A DNA stretch of 64,000 nt from Azorinus chamasolen (lineage: Eukaryota > Mollusca > Bivalvia > Cardiida > Solecurtidae), in contig OY755239.1 of assembly GCA_963576725.1 (NCBI GenBank), positions 62,290,953-62,354,952 on the forward strand, read 5' to 3'. The position numbers were made by a program, and so were the translations under genes. Position 1 is the first letter of the stretch. Each line of letters begins with the position of its first letter. The notes below the pieces were generated by a model. It had not been told where the DNA came from. It saw nothing but the letters and a program-made list of their open reading frames with translations, and searched no databases. Below, piece after piece: positions 21,689-32,680 of this stretch.

Positions 21689-22109
21689 GGCCCCCGTTTC
21701 ACGAACATTCTTAAGTAATTACTTAGTATCAGGCTTAACTTATAAGAGGTATTACATTTATATTTAGAGAAGATATGTCAAATAATTTTATCTTAACAGA
21801 AACCTTAGAGATATTCTGTTATATATTTCAATAGAAAATACCGTTTGTTGCAAGGAACAGCTAGTTAAACCCAAAATGAATTTGATAAAATTCTTAAGTC
21901 TGTTACAAATTCTTAAATATTGTTTTTGCTTTAGATCACCTTTAGTTAGTATCAAGTACAATAGTTGTTTTTAAAATGATAACGGAGCAAACCTCTTACC
22001 CCTTTGTGGCACATTAAACACTAATTTATGAAAAATTATGTTCTTGTGAAACTTTTAAATAACAGGCTTAGCTAAGTAATTACTTAAGAATGTTCGTGAA
22101 ACGGGGGCC
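21689..22109. mobile_element. TIR element GGCCCCCGTTTCACGAAC, 421 bp
   Basis: Long inverted ends GGCCCCCGTTTCACGAAC and ATTCTTAAGTAATTACTTA with exact complements at the right. No coding frame. It splits the TTAA-4 core. Confidence 0.85.
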
Positions 22110-22262
22110 TAACCCTGATCAGACGGCTCCTACAGGAGCCGTTTGACATAGATCTACTCTGTTTGCAAAGGTGTAGAAAGGCATATTTATGGAGTAAATT
22201 ATTACAAGTATATTATTCAGCTTAAGATTTAGCCTACTGCGGGCAGATGAGTGATTACCTTT

Positions 22263-22412
22263 GCAACAGTTTGGGTCCAGATGACATCATGAGACACCGA
22301 GTAACTCAGCGTCTCATCAGGATCCAAACTGTTTTATAGGAGCCATCTGATCTGGGTCTACTCTGTTTGTAAATGTGTCAAAAGGCATTTATATGAGCGA
22401 AAGGGTTTAAAA
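22263..22412 (+). repeat. Family K hairpin plus TTAA-type right half
   Basis: AACAGTTTGGGTCCAGATGAC and GGATCCAAACTGTT, then GGAGCCATCTGATCTGGGTC. Confidence 0.6.
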
Positions 22413-22622
22413 TGTGATGATCATGATTTTTTGAGGACTACTCTTTATGAGCAGGTAAGTATAACTTGTCCATGAGCATGTAGAAAATTTGGGGATTTTT
22501 GCACCCCTGTATATTATTGGATATGCATTGTACAAGCCATTATTAAAAGTCCTTGTTGCTTTACTATACAGGCCAATGTGTTTAATTCCTTGAACACGAG
22601 TGGTGAAAATGTAATAACCTAT

Positions 22623-22695
22623 ATGCAAACAGTTTGGATCCAGATGAGATGCCGCATAATGCGGTATCTCATCACGATTCAAACTGTTTTACACA
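22623..22695. repeat. Family K hairpin
   Basis: AACAGTTTGGATCCAGATG, tip GCCGCATAATGCGG, closing CAAACTGTT. Confidence 0.7.
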
Positions 22696-23002
22696 CTTTG
22701 GCCATATCTTTGATAAATAAAAATGAGAGAAACTGCATTTTGAGAATTGAAGCAGACGACAATAATTATTGTTGCAGACGGAAAAAATATTTAGCATGCA
22801 AAGAATTAATAAATTAAACACAAATACATGTACGTACATGTACCAAACATATTTCATTTTTTAAATCTAATAAGCATGTTCTGTTGATGTTGAATTATTC
22901 AGTTATGGCTAAACCTTTGTCAGCCTAGCGATAGCAGCACTCTTTGACTTTGTTCTATAAAAAAGTTTAATTAGATATCATGGGGGAAAATCAGATGAAG
23001 TA
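22696..23002. other. Intron, nothing recognised
   Basis: AT-rich with small CATGTACGTACATGTAC palindrome near 22828-22843. Confidence 0.4.
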
Positions 23003-23196
23003 CAGTTGAACCCCTCTATTATTACAAGTGACCACTAATTTAATATCTAAAGTGGTCTTTAAAAGTAGGTAGTTGCTGAATGCATGGCGAAAGTTAGGAG
23101 TTTTATGCATAACTTTCACCCTGCATTTAGCAACCACCTGTATTTATGATCCAGAATTAGACGTATTTTAGTGGTCGCATTAGAGGGGCTTTACTG
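23003..23196. mobile_element. Family P MITE
   Basis: TA|CAGTTGAACCCCTCTATT and TAGAGGGGCTTTACTG|TA with core GCATAACTTTCACC. Confidence 0.82.
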
Positions 23197-23379
23197 TATA
23201 TGGATATAGTACATTACATTCCAAGTATAACTGACTATATATCACAATAACCCTAGGTATTCTGACAGATGAAACAAACCAAGATCAAAATGCTACAGAT
23301 GAGAAATTTGATCGGGTTCCTACACAATTTGCAATTATACCAGTCTAAATTAAAGCTGTCAGAATGGTATCAAATTGAT

Positions 23380-23628
23380 TTAACCCTTTCCTTGTTCTAT
23401 GTTTATTTCAAATTTCAAGACCTATTGAATATTCATGAACAAAGTATTTATGATGAAATATGGTAGGTGCAACATTGTAGCCATTTTAGAAAGTACAGAA
23501 ACAAATCTTTCAAATTCCATCAGCAAACAGAGCAGACCCTGATCAGACGGCTCCTCTAGGAGCCGTCTGATCTGGGTCTACTCTGTTTGCAAATGCGTGA
23601 AAACATGTTTATATGAGGGAGAGGGTTA
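23380..23628 (+). mobile_element. TTAA-3 MITE
   Basis: Near-consensus copy with CTCCTCTAGGAG tip. Confidence 0.87.
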
Positions 23629-23675
23629 AAACACTGCTGGAGAGGGGAGACTCCATGGGAATCTGAATGTTGATG

Positions 23676-23928
23676 TTAATCATTTTCCCTGATGCATATT
23701 AATGCAAGATATGATGACATCATGAATATTTATTAGCTGTTAATTCTTATAAGTGCGAGTGTATATATGATTTTTTGGTAGGGCAGAATCTATGTCAGAA
23801 CTATTATAATTTCATAAGCAAACTAAGCAGACCCTGATCAGACAGCTCCTATAGGAGCCGTCTGATCTGGATACATGTATACTTTTTCCAAAGGCATGAA
23901 AAGGTGTTTATACGGAGGGTCATCTGAT
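23676..23928 (+). mobile_element. TTAA-4 MITE
   Basis: Hairpin intact; right end decayed (ACGGAGGGTCATC). Confidence 0.8.
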
Positions 23929-25008
23929 ATTTTTGTCAAGTTTGAAGGCACTAACATAGTTTTCCTGAAAAATACTTCCACCAAAAAACTTTAACCAGAT
24001 ATTTGAAGTAACAAAACAGACATAAGTCGGGGTCTAAATTCAGTGCAGAGTTAAGGGGCTTGGTCTACCCGGTCATCTGATTGACTCCCTTATATGAGTG
24101 TGAAGTTTGAAAAGAGCTATATGTTAAAACATACACATGCATGAACATGATGCACACGGGGCATGATTTATATAAATTTGTAGAGGACCTGAAGATTATG
24201 ATATGTGCCAAATATGAAAGCTAAGAACCTTCCAGTTTCAGGAGAAGATTTTCAAAGTTTTCACAGTATGTTTCTATTGAAAACTGACCACCACTAGGCC
24301 GGGGCTAATTTTGATCCCAGGGGCATAAATTTATATAACTTTTGTAAAGGTCTGAACATGATGCTATGTGCCAAATATGAAAGCTGAGAACCTTCCAGTT
24401 TCAGTAGAGAAGATTTTCAAAGTTTTACTATATGGTTCTATAGAAAACAAGGCACCCCTGGGGTGGGGCCAATTTTGACCCAAGGAGCATGATTTATATA
24501 ATTTTGTAGATGACCTGAACATGATGATATGTGCCAAATATGAAAGCTGAGAATCTTCCAGTTTCAGAGGAGAAGATTTTCAAAGTTTTAACAATATGTT
24601 TCTATTGAAAACTGACCATCCCTTGGGCAGGGCCAATTTTGACCCCGGGGGCATAGTTTATATATTTTTTGTAGAGGACCTCAACATGATGCTATGTGCC
24701 AAATATGAAAGCTGAGAACCTTCTAGTTTCAGAGGAGAAGATTTTCAAAGCTTTACTAAATGTTTCTATAGAAAATAAGGCACCCCTGGGGGCGGGCCAA
24801 TTTTGACCCCAGGGGCAATTTATATAACTTTTGTAGAGGACCTAGAGATGATGCTATGTACCAAAGATGAAAGCTGAGAACCCTGTAGATTCAGAGGAGA
24901 AGATTTTTAAAGGTTCAAATTGTTGAGGTCCGACAACGCACGCCGACGGACATCAGGTGATCACAAAAGCTCACCCTGAGCACAACAGTGCTCTGGCGAG
25001 CTAAATGT
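23929..25008 (+). mobile_element. HLE with five ~163-bp core repeats
   Basis: ATGTGCCAAATATGAAAGCT recurs at 24203, 24366, 24529, 24694 and 24856. The right end has GCTCACCCTGAGCAC...GTGCTCTGGCGAGC as a terminal hairpin. The left border is not clear. Confidence 0.65.
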
Positions 25009-25134
25009 AACACCCCTGGGATCATTTATTACACATGATATACAGTATTAATGCAAGACTTGCTTTTATTAGTATCAATCGAGTCTTGTATGAAAATATA
25101 AAATAATGGAACAAAGAAGATGTTAAATAGTCAT

Positions 25135-25384
25135 TTAACCCTTTCCCTCATATAAACATATTTTCACGCAGTTGCAAACACAGTAGACCCAGATCAGACG
25201 GCTCCTAGAGGAGCCGTCTGATCAGGGTCTGCTCTGTTTGCTAACAGAATTTGATAGATCTGTTTCTTTAGTTTCCAAAATGGCTACACTATCCATCCTT
25301 CCTTATATCATTATAACTAATGTGTCAAAGAATATTCAGTAGGTATTGAACTTTTGAATAAACATAGAACAGGAAAAGGGTTAA
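25135..25384 (-). mobile_element. TTAA-3 MITE
   Basis: Full length, both TTAA. Confidence 0.86.
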
Positions 25385-25423
25385 CACTTTACCAAATGAA
25401 TATTTCATGACTGTATAAAACTA

Positions 25424-25735
25424 GAACTATCACTATAGGTGATGGAATACCCCCGCACAGCAGCCTTGATTGCCAATCCAAATACCCATGTTTAAAGACA
25501 AAATGACAAAAAATACTCAAAGTTCAAGGGGAGATAATTAAGCAATGCTCAGAGGAAAACACATGACAATTGTGTCTAGCACATCTACTATTCGTGGGTA
25601 TTATATATACCAAATATAAAGTCAATAACTTAAAAAAATGATGGAGGAGTTCGCGACCCTAGCTTGCTACCCATGTTCAAATGTGGATCGAATGATGGCC
25701 GAAAGGGTGATTCCATTATGTTTGAGGGGGTATAT
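25424..25735 (+). mobile_element. Short degenerate HLE
   Basis: Starts AACTAGAA, hairpin ATCAC-TATAG-GTGAT, box ATACCCCC; right box GGGGGTAT near 25725-25732. It holds only one core unit. Confidence 0.55.
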
Positions 25736-26011
25736 TAATGACATCATGTTCACTTATAAGCTCAATTTCTATAATGGCACATCATAGCAGAAATTGTAGA
25801 ATCTGGGTCCATGCTTATAAAACTTTTAGTTGAGCAAATCTGACCAATCAAAAGCTTGAGAACTCAAATCTGACCAATCAAAAGCTTGGACCCAGATCTA
25901 TACAATTTAAAAGCAAACAAAGTAGACCCTTCTCAGATGGTTCCTAAAGGATCTGGGTCTACTCAGGATGGAAAGATTATCAAAAAGTGTCAATACCAGG
26001 TAAAGTATTAA
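25733..26011 (+). mobile_element. TTAA-4 with family S nested
   Basis: TTAA-4 text (ATTGTAGAATCTG) is interrupted by GGGTCCATGCTTATAAA...GGACCC at 25805-25893 and resumes AGATCTATACAAT. Confidence 0.78.
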
Positions 26012-26231
26012 CCCTTTCCTTCAGATAAGTGCTTTATCATGCATCTGCAAGCAGAGTAGACCCAGATCAGACGGCTCCTATGATTAGGGTCTGCTCAGTT
26101 TGCTTATAGAATTTGATAGAGCCGTTTCTTTATTTTCTGTAATAGCTCCAGATTTCATTATAACTATTTTGTCCATGAATATTCAGTAGGTATTGAAATT
26201 TGGAATAGATATAGCACAGGGAAAGAATTAA
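26008..26231 (-). mobile_element. TTAA-3 MITE, on donor side of micro-exon w10
   Basis: Shares TTAA on both sides (TTAA-4 and TTAA-2). One hairpin arm shortened (GGCTCCTATGATTAGGG). Confidence 0.84.
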
Positions 26232-26446
26232 CCCATTACCTCATAGGCTATTTTTAGATCCAACCTCTTTGAATAAATCTACCGAAAAGGAGCATTAACT
26301 AGAGAAAAGGATTTTTTTTGAATTTTGTAGTTTGAAACCATTGTGATAAAAAGAGCATTTGCTCCTATAGGAGCAAATGCTCTATTTATCATAATGGTTT
26401 CACAAAGTGACTTTTACAAAGTCGTCAATATCAGGGAATGGGCTAA
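26228..26446 (-). mobile_element. TTAA-2 MITE
   Basis: Shares TTAA at 26228 with TTAA-3; 34 bp from micro-exon w10 on its donor side. Confidence 0.82.
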
Positions 26447-26480
26447 TTGTACAAACCTGTCCTATTTTATAGATACTTAC

Positions 26481-26522
26481 TTAGTTGCTCTTTTGATGAT
26501 GTCCATCACTGTGTCCCTCACC
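26481..26522 (-). CDS. FOCAD: FOCAD micro-exon w10 (42 nt)
   Basis: Acceptor ACCAAATTTCAG, donor ACTAA|GTAAGT. It completes TGG and reads WVRDTVMDIIKRATK across its borders, matching the family's WVRD......I...A block. It is 14 codons long with phase 2 at both ends. It is flanked by oppositely oriented TTAA-3 copies at 26008-26231 and 26603-26852, so it sits in the loop of a potential intronic hairpin. Confidence 0.85.
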   Translation of the reverse strand, partial: GEGHSDGHHQKSN

Positions 26523-26602
26523 CTGAAATTTGGTATACAGTGTAATCAGTGTATAGTAAAACTGTGACCAAAATATGTCAAACAACAGATGAAATTTCAT
26601 GT

Positions 26603-26852
26603 TTAACCCTTTCCCTGTTCTGTATTTAGGCCAAATTTTAGTACCTACTGAATATTCATGGACAAAATAGTTATAAAGAAATATGGAAGGTGCAACATTG
26701 TAGACATTTTAGAAAGCAAAGAAACAGTTCTATCAAAATCTATTAGCAAACAGAGCAGACCCTGATCAGACGGCTCCTCTAGGAGCCGTCTGATCTGGGT
26801 CTAGTCTGTTTGCAAATGCGTGAAAACACGTTTACATAAGGGAAAGGGTTAA
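26603..26852 (+). mobile_element. TTAA-3 MITE, on acceptor side of micro-exon w10
   Basis: Full length, opposite to 26008-26231; shares TTAA with the TTAA-4 at 26849. Confidence 0.87.
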
Positions 26853-27061
26853 GAAATAATTACATAATGAATTTCAATTTGATTAATTCTTATAATAGCA
26901 CAATGTCATAGACTCAAGAATTTGGCAGATGGCAGAAACTGAAGGATTATATCTATATTATATCATAAGCAAACAGGGCAGACCCTGATCAGACATCTCA
27001 TATAAGAGCCGTCTGTTTAGGGTCTCCTCTGTTTGCAAAGGTGTAGAAAAGTGAATTTAGA
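26849..27061 (+). mobile_element. TTAA-4 MITE
   Basis: TTAAGAAATAATTACATAATG to GTAGAAAAGTGAATTTAG; left tip missing. Confidence 0.75.
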
Positions 27062-27335
27062 TGCGCCAACGCTCGTCTGATTTGGTGCTTGTCCAGCTAA
27101 ATTAAGTTTTTTTGAAAACAATAAAGGGCCATAACTCCAAAATTTTCAAATCAAGAGTTATGGTTCTTATGTAGTGAACCTTCACCTCAATGAGAGATCT
27201 ACTAAGTTACATGTTGATACCTCTTATACTTTATGAGTAATAAGTTACATTAAAGTTTTTGCACGCCGACAACGATGACTACTATGACCCAGTGATCACA
27301 ATAGCTCGACTTTTCTTCGAAACAGACATGCTAAA
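27062..27335 (+). mobile_element. HLE fragment
   Basis: Contains AGGGCCATAACTCC core-type text and a right end with GACGATGACTACTATGACC and TCACAATAGCTCGAC. It follows directly on a TTAA-4 copy; the left end is lost. Confidence 0.5.
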
Positions 27336-27400
27336 AATAATCCAATTCATTTTCATGGCATAATTATTTCTTACATATATATTCATGGGGTTTTACCCTT
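27336..27400 (-). mobile_element. TTAA-4 left-end fragment
   Basis: TCATGGCATAATTATTTCTTAC to ATTCATGGGG. Confidence 0.6.
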
Positions 27401-27429
27401 GGAAATTGTGAAAAACTTTAGAACCTGTC

Positions 27430-27672
27430 TTAACCCTTGGCTTGCTGAATTTTAAAATCCATTTCTCCTTCTTTACCCTTGCCCTGTTGTATAATTACAT
27501 ATATCTTCACTGTGTACAAGTATTTCGCTGTGCAGTCACTGCTGTGGAGTGCACTGGTTGCACAATCAACTTGTAAATAGTGCAGACCCTGATGAGACAG
27601 CTCCTACGTCTCATCTGGGTCTTCAATTTTTACAGGTAGGTATATTGACGTGAATAGCAAGCAAAGGGTTAA
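27430..27672 (+). mobile_element. TTAA-1 MITE
   Basis: Hairpin tip shortened to CTCCTACGTCTC; both TTAA present. Confidence 0.85.
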
Positions 27673-27839
27673 TCGGCAATCAAAGAGAGGTCTAATTATG
27701 GGTCTATATCTACATACTACATCTACAGATGGTAGCTTAATGCTGGTCAAAAGTAATGCAGAAAGCTCCTGTAGGTGTAGAAAGGTGTATTCATGGAATA
27801 AAAGATTAAGCAACAATGGAACATTTCACTTTGAAATGG

Positions 27840-28076
27840 TTAACCCTTTATTTCTCTATTTATTCCAATTTCAATACCTACTGAATATTTATGAACAAAA
27901 TAGTTATTATGAAATATGGAAGGTGGAACATTGTACCCATTTTAGAAAGTAAAGAATCAGATCTTTCAAATTCCACTAGCAAACAGAGCAGACCCTGATC
28001 CTATAGGAGTCGTCTTATTTAGGTCTATTCTGTTTGCAAAAGCGTGAAAACATGTTTATATGAAGGAAAGGGTTAA
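27840..28076 (+). mobile_element. TTAA-3 MITE beside exon w9
   Basis: Ends 11 bp from the exon border; left hairpin arm partly deleted. Confidence 0.85.
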
Positions 28077-28087
28077 ACTATACATAC

Positions 28088-28176
28088 CACAGCCAGGCAG
28101 CCGCTCTCATGTCATCAGCTTCTGTCTCAGTGATGAAATCTCTCTTTAACTGCAAATCTATCTCAGCCTCCCTTGC
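28088..28176 (-). CDS. FOCAD: FOCAD exon w9
   Basis: 89 nt, phase 0 in, phase 2 out. Acceptor TTTGTTTGCAG, donor GGCTGTG|GTATGT. Reads AREAEIDLQLKRDFITETEA, then DMRAAAWLW when completed by w10. A TTAA-3 MITE ends only 11 bp after the exon border, so its TTAA lies at about intron position +12. The two leftover bases TG matter for skipping of w10 (see findings). Confidence 0.87.
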
Positions 28177-28450
28177 CTGCAAACAAAAAGCCACTGGATG
28201 TTAAAAGGAGAGTAGTATAGGGACTAATTAAGAGTACTCACATAGAACAAACAGTGTACACCCAGATAACTGGTAGTACTGGAAGTATTGACAAGTGCTC
28301 AGGGGGAACACATGCCTCCTGCCGTGAGAAGTGTTAGAAAAAAAGGGGGAATAACTCAAAATGTAGATGAGGTCAACTGTATATAAAATATCAATGCAGG
28401 ATGTGTCTGTTTCTTGAGTTCTATACTTTTCCATATTACTATGCACATTT

Positions 28451-28635
28451 ACAGTTGAACCTGTCTTAAGCTGGCATCAAAAACATGTCTAATTATGGGT
28501 CTGTAAGGCAGATAGTAGCTTAATGCAGGTCAAAAGTAATGCAGAAAGCTCCTGTGTGAGCTTTGTGCAGTACTTTGGCCCTGCATTAAGCAACCACTTG
28601 CTTTTTAAGTCTCCTATGTTCAATAAATGTATGGT
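28451..28635. mobile_element. Family P MITE, right end decayed
   Basis: CAGTTGAACCTGTCTTAAGC and GCATTAAGCAACCACTTGC. A similar left-arm remnant lies at 27674-27770. Confidence 0.65.
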
Positions 28636-28638
28636 AGC

Positions 28639-28865
28639 TTAACCCATTCCCTCATATTGACGACTTTTGACGACTCTATAAAAGTCACTTTGTGAAACCA
28701 GTGATAAATAGAGCATTTGCTCCTATAGGAGCAAATGCTCTATTTATCACAATGGTTTCAAACTAACAAAATTCTAAAATTTTCCTTTTCTCTAGTAAAC
28801 GCTCCTTTTCGGTAGATTATTTTAAAGAGGTTGTATCCAAAATAGCCTATGAAGGAATGGGTTAA
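28639..28865 (+). mobile_element. TTAA-2 MITE
   Basis: GACGACTTTTGACGACTC subfamily, both TTAA ends. Confidence 0.85.
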
Positions 28866-28938
28866 GACAAGTTCTACTGTGCTTCTATTGCGCAATCACC
28901 TTTACTGAGTACAATTCATTGTGTTCAAATCACTGTAC

Positions 28939-29153
28939 CTCTAACATAGAATTGAAGAGTCTCTCCATGAAAGACGCCCAGGCCTGAGGCATTAACATCA
29001 TTCTATGCCATTCTGATGGCTGCACGGGTATATCGTGTAGTAGGGTGTTGAACATCTGCTGGTAGTTCTTGCCATGCGACATGATATAGTGCTTCCTGGG
29101 CCGGCCATCTCGACCAACATCCACTGGAGGGTCGTAACAGAATAGAAGCCCAG
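28939..29153 (-). CDS. FOCAD: FOCAD exon w8
   Basis: 215 nt, phase 1 in, phase 0 out. Acceptor TTTGTTTTCAG, donor TTAGAG|GTACAG. Reads GLLFCYDPPVD, RDGRPRKHYIMSHGKNY and PVQPSEWHRMMLMPQAWASF. The LFCYD and SEWHR....PQAW blocks are hallmark focadhesin sequence and the single best anchor for the assignment. A TTAA-3 MITE ends 21 bp upstream of the acceptor. Confidence 0.93.
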
Positions 29154-29174
29154 CTGAAAACAAAGGGAACTAAA

Positions 29175-29404
29175 TTAATCCTTTCCTTCATATAAGCATA
29201 TATTCGCACATCTGCAAACAGAGTAGCCCAAGATCAGGCGGCTCCTCTAGGGTCTGCTCTGTTTGATAATGGAATTTTATAGATATGTTTCTTTACTTTC
29301 TAAAATGGCTACAATGTTCCACCTTCCATATTTCAACTATCTTGTCCATGAATGTTCAGTAGGTATTGAACTTTGTAATAAACATAGAACAGGGAAAGGG
29401 TTAA
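29175..29404 (-). mobile_element. TTAA-3 MITE
   Basis: 21 bp upstream of the exon w8 acceptor; hairpin arm deleted after CTCCTCTA. Confidence 0.84.
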
Positions 29405-31160
29405 ATTGATTTAGTAATTAACGCTTGAAACATGAGGGACATAATGACCCTGTTTCATTCATCTGAGACAGTAGGTCACATAAAATCTACCTTGTATAAG
29501 AATATTGGTCCAATTGTTTAAAAATATAGCAACAAGCTTACTGCCTCTGGGAGCAATAGCTTATCAGAAATTCCAACAAAATTAGCACCTCAAACTATAT
29601 ACATGTACAGAAATTTGGCTTCATCCATGATGGCCAAGCCCATTTTATCAACAATAAGAACTTGAATAATTTTAATAAAGGGTTTTTCAACACAGCCATA
29701 TGAGGAAATTTAGTCCTGCCCCAACTGGCCATGTCTGTTATTGAATCATAATGGTTTGTGCAATTTTAGTAAAGGGTGACCTATTCAACATTCCTTTCAA
29801 TCGTATTGAAATCTGCCCAGTGGTTTCACAGGTAGAGTTTTTTAAATTTTCACTATAACCATATATGGAAAACTAGCCCTGTCCCTGCAGTCATATTTTT
29901 AACCTTGGCAATAATTCGGCCAAATTGCAAAGAAATCTGCAGGAAAATAGTTTTAAAAAAAATTCTTAGTCATATAAGGAAAACTATCCATGTCGGTCAT
30001 TTTTTTTTTATCTAAGAAATCAAAATGATCTGACCAATATGGCAGAGGGTCACCTAAAGATAATTTCTCTAAAATTATATTGAAATCTGCCCTGTGGTTT
30101 CAGGGAAGACGAATAAATATGGAAATATAGTCTAACCTATGGAGGCCAATTAATATGCATGCTTTTAGATGAATCGGAATTATTTGAATGATTTCAATAG
30201 AGGGTCACCTAAGGACCATGGCCCATATTCATAAAGCTCCTTAGGAATATTTTAACCTTAGGACAACTTGTGGAGACATTTTCTGTCTACATTAAGTTTT
30301 ACAGCAAAACTATTGAGTAAATTTTTATTCAATGACTTTCAGAATATTTGGTTAAGTATATATTTTATATACATGTATAGCTTTATTTCTCTTAAATATC
30401 TTTACTTGTATGACATTGTATTGATTTTATAAGATTGATGAATATTCAAGAAACTAAGGAATGTTATGAGCCCAGACCTGCAAAATTATATTAAAATCTG
30501 CAAAATGGTTCAGCCCGGAGAAGATTTGTTAACATTCCACTATAGCCACAAATAGAAAATTAGCCCCGCCTCTTGCAGCTGTGTGTTTTTACAGAATCAC
30601 AATGATCTGAACAAGTTTGGTTGAAGGTCATCTAGGAATCATTTGTGCTAAATTATACTGAAGTCTGCTTTGTGATTCTGGAGTACAAATGTTTTGAAAT
30701 TTTCACTACTGGTATAAAAGGTAAATTAGTCACACCCCTGGTGACTACGGTTTTCAACAAATAAGGGTGATTTAATCCTTTACTGCATGAATATTCATGA
30801 AAGAAATAATGAGATCCTGAATATTAATATTAATAGTTATAATAGCACATCACTTAGATTAATTGTTAAAATAGCACATGGACATGGAATTTTTGGCCAC
30901 AGCGTTAACTGTGGAATCACATCTATATCATAAGCAAACAGAGCAGACCCTGATCAGATGGCTCCTATAGGAGCCGTCTGATCTGGGTCTACTCTATTTG
31001 CAAAGGCATAGAAAGGTGTATTCATGGTGTAAAGGGTTAAGCAATTTTGGTAAAGGGTCACCTAAGGATGATTCTTGCAGAATTACATTGAAATCTATGC
31101 AGTGGTTTTAGAGAGAATATTTTTCTTTAAATTACCAGCATAGCCATTATATAGAAATTC
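29405..31160 (+). mobile_element. Old, decayed HLE core repeats
   Basis: Diverged units with GGTCACCTAAGGA, AAATCTGCCCAGTGGTTTC and TAGCC..GCC recur about every 160-200 bp. The unit text resumes on both sides of a TTAA-4 copy (30773-31040). An inverted-repeat fragment similar to the GGCCC..TTCATAAAGC class lies at about 30222-30475. Confidence 0.5.
30773..31040 (+). mobile_element. TTAA-4 MITE nested in old HLE
   Basis: TTAATCCTTTACTGCATG to GTGTAAAGGGTTAA; the ATAATAGCACAT segment is duplicated. Confidence 0.82.
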
Positions 31161-31195
31161 ATCTATCTGATCTGGGTCTACTGTTTGCAAAGGTA

Positions 31196-31387
31196 TTAAC
31201 CCTTTCCCTCATATAAATGTGTTTTCAAGGATTTGCAAACAGAGAAGACCCATGTCAGATGGCTCCTATAGGTGCCATCTGATCTGGGTCTTCTCTGTTT
31301 GCTTCCACTTTCACTATAACTATGTTGTCCATGAATATTCAATAGGTGTCAAAATTTAGAATAAATATAGAACAGGGAAAGGGTTAA
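31196..31387 (-). mobile_element. TTAA-3 MITE, internal deletion
   Basis: Stem complete, then about 60 bp of the AT-rich middle missing after TTTGCTTCC. Confidence 0.8.
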
Positions 31388-31640
31388 ATGGTGTCTATAT
31401 CAAATAGAGAGTCTAACAAGTGTAGTCAGTCCAAAATCCAAGTTGTATATCAAAGCAACTACCGTTGATAGCAGTTTTGAAACTAAACATATCATCAACT
31501 CCCAAACACACTGACATGGTATTATCATCATGAAAGGAAATTGATTGTAGATGACACTTTTATTATAATTAACAACTATATAAGGTGCAAAGATTTAACA
31601 GAGCTTGACAGGAATTTTCACCATAAACAGTGCATTTGTA
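31388..31640. other. Intron, nothing recognised
   Basis: No repeat family found. Confidence 0.4.
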
Positions 31641-31845
31641 TGTAAACATTGACAGTTATATTGCCAAGCTTTCAACAGAGCTACAGATAAACGTTAGTAC
31701 TCAAATACTAAAATCGTCATTTCTCCACCAAACCCCATGTTGTGACCACTCCTTAGAATTGTCTCTAGGGTTTGGTGGAAATATAAGGAAGTTAATCTTG
31801 AAAATGTTTTAATTTAAGCAACTTAATTATCTGGACCTCTGATGT
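31640..31845. mobile_element. Family H element, central deletion
   Basis: TTTCTCCACCAAACCCCATG, AATTGTCTCTAGGGTTTGG. Confidence 0.65.
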
Positions 31846-31971
31846 CAAGAAACAATGTTTTAGATACTAACTAATTTTATCTTGTGAAAATATAAAATGT
31901 ATGCTTCAAGTCTGTAGAATGTTTGGGTTTTTCTTTTTTAAAACAATCAGTTGCCAAACAGTTTGATCCAA

Positions 31972-32222
31972 TTAACCCTTCTCTTGCTGAATTTTAAAAT
32001 ACATTTCTCCTTTTTTTACCCATGTCCTGTTGTATAATTACATATATCTTCACTGTGTACAACTATTTCGCTGTGCAATCACTGCTGTGGAGTGCACTGG
32101 TTGCACAATCAACTTGTAAATAGTGCAGACCCAGATGAGACAGCTCCTGCAGGAGCTGTCTCATCTGGGTCTTCACTATTTACAGGTAGGTATATTGACG
32201 CAATTAGCAAGCGAAGGGTTAA
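31972..32222 (+). mobile_element. TTAA-1 MITE
   Basis: Full length. Here both stem arms read GACCCAGATGAGA, a symmetric variant. Confidence 0.85.
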
Positions 32223-32403
32223 TATACTGAATTAGCATCATTCTCCTCTGGATCCAAAGTTTTTTTTAACAAGAGGGCCATTATTGCCCTGTATCACGCA
32301 CTTGATAAAAAGGTCATGTGTTCTGCTGTGTATAAAAGAATATAGGTCTAATTATTTAAATATAACAACCAGCTCCCCACCTGGTTTTCCAGGAGTTGCA
32401 GTA

Positions 32404-32535
32404 ATTAACCTTTTCCCTCATATAAACACAGTTTCACGCATTTGCAAACAGAGGTCCTATAGGAGCTGTCTGATCAAGATCAGCTCTGTTTGCTTATGAA
32501 ATTTGATAGAGATCTGTTTCTTTAGTTTCTAAAAT
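32404..32535 (-). mobile_element. TTAA-3, hairpin half
   Basis: TTAACCTTTTCCCTCATATAA to TTTCTAAAATTG; the distal half is lost. Nested in an old HLE. Confidence 0.7.
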
Positions 32536-32680
32536 TGCAGTCTTGGCAAAGGCTCATGTAAGGAATATTCCTACAAATTTTCCCTACTAACCATATGCAG
32601 AATTTTAGCCTCATCATTGATAGCAATGCTTTTTATTACAATAATAATAGCTCGAAAAGCTTTGGTAAAGTGTCACCTTA

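Larger units (their letters stand above)
21313..22203 (+). mobile_element. TTAA-4 with two nested insertions
   Basis: Outer pieces 21313-21388, 21624-21688 and 22110-22203 read as one TTAA-4. Confidence 0.75.
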
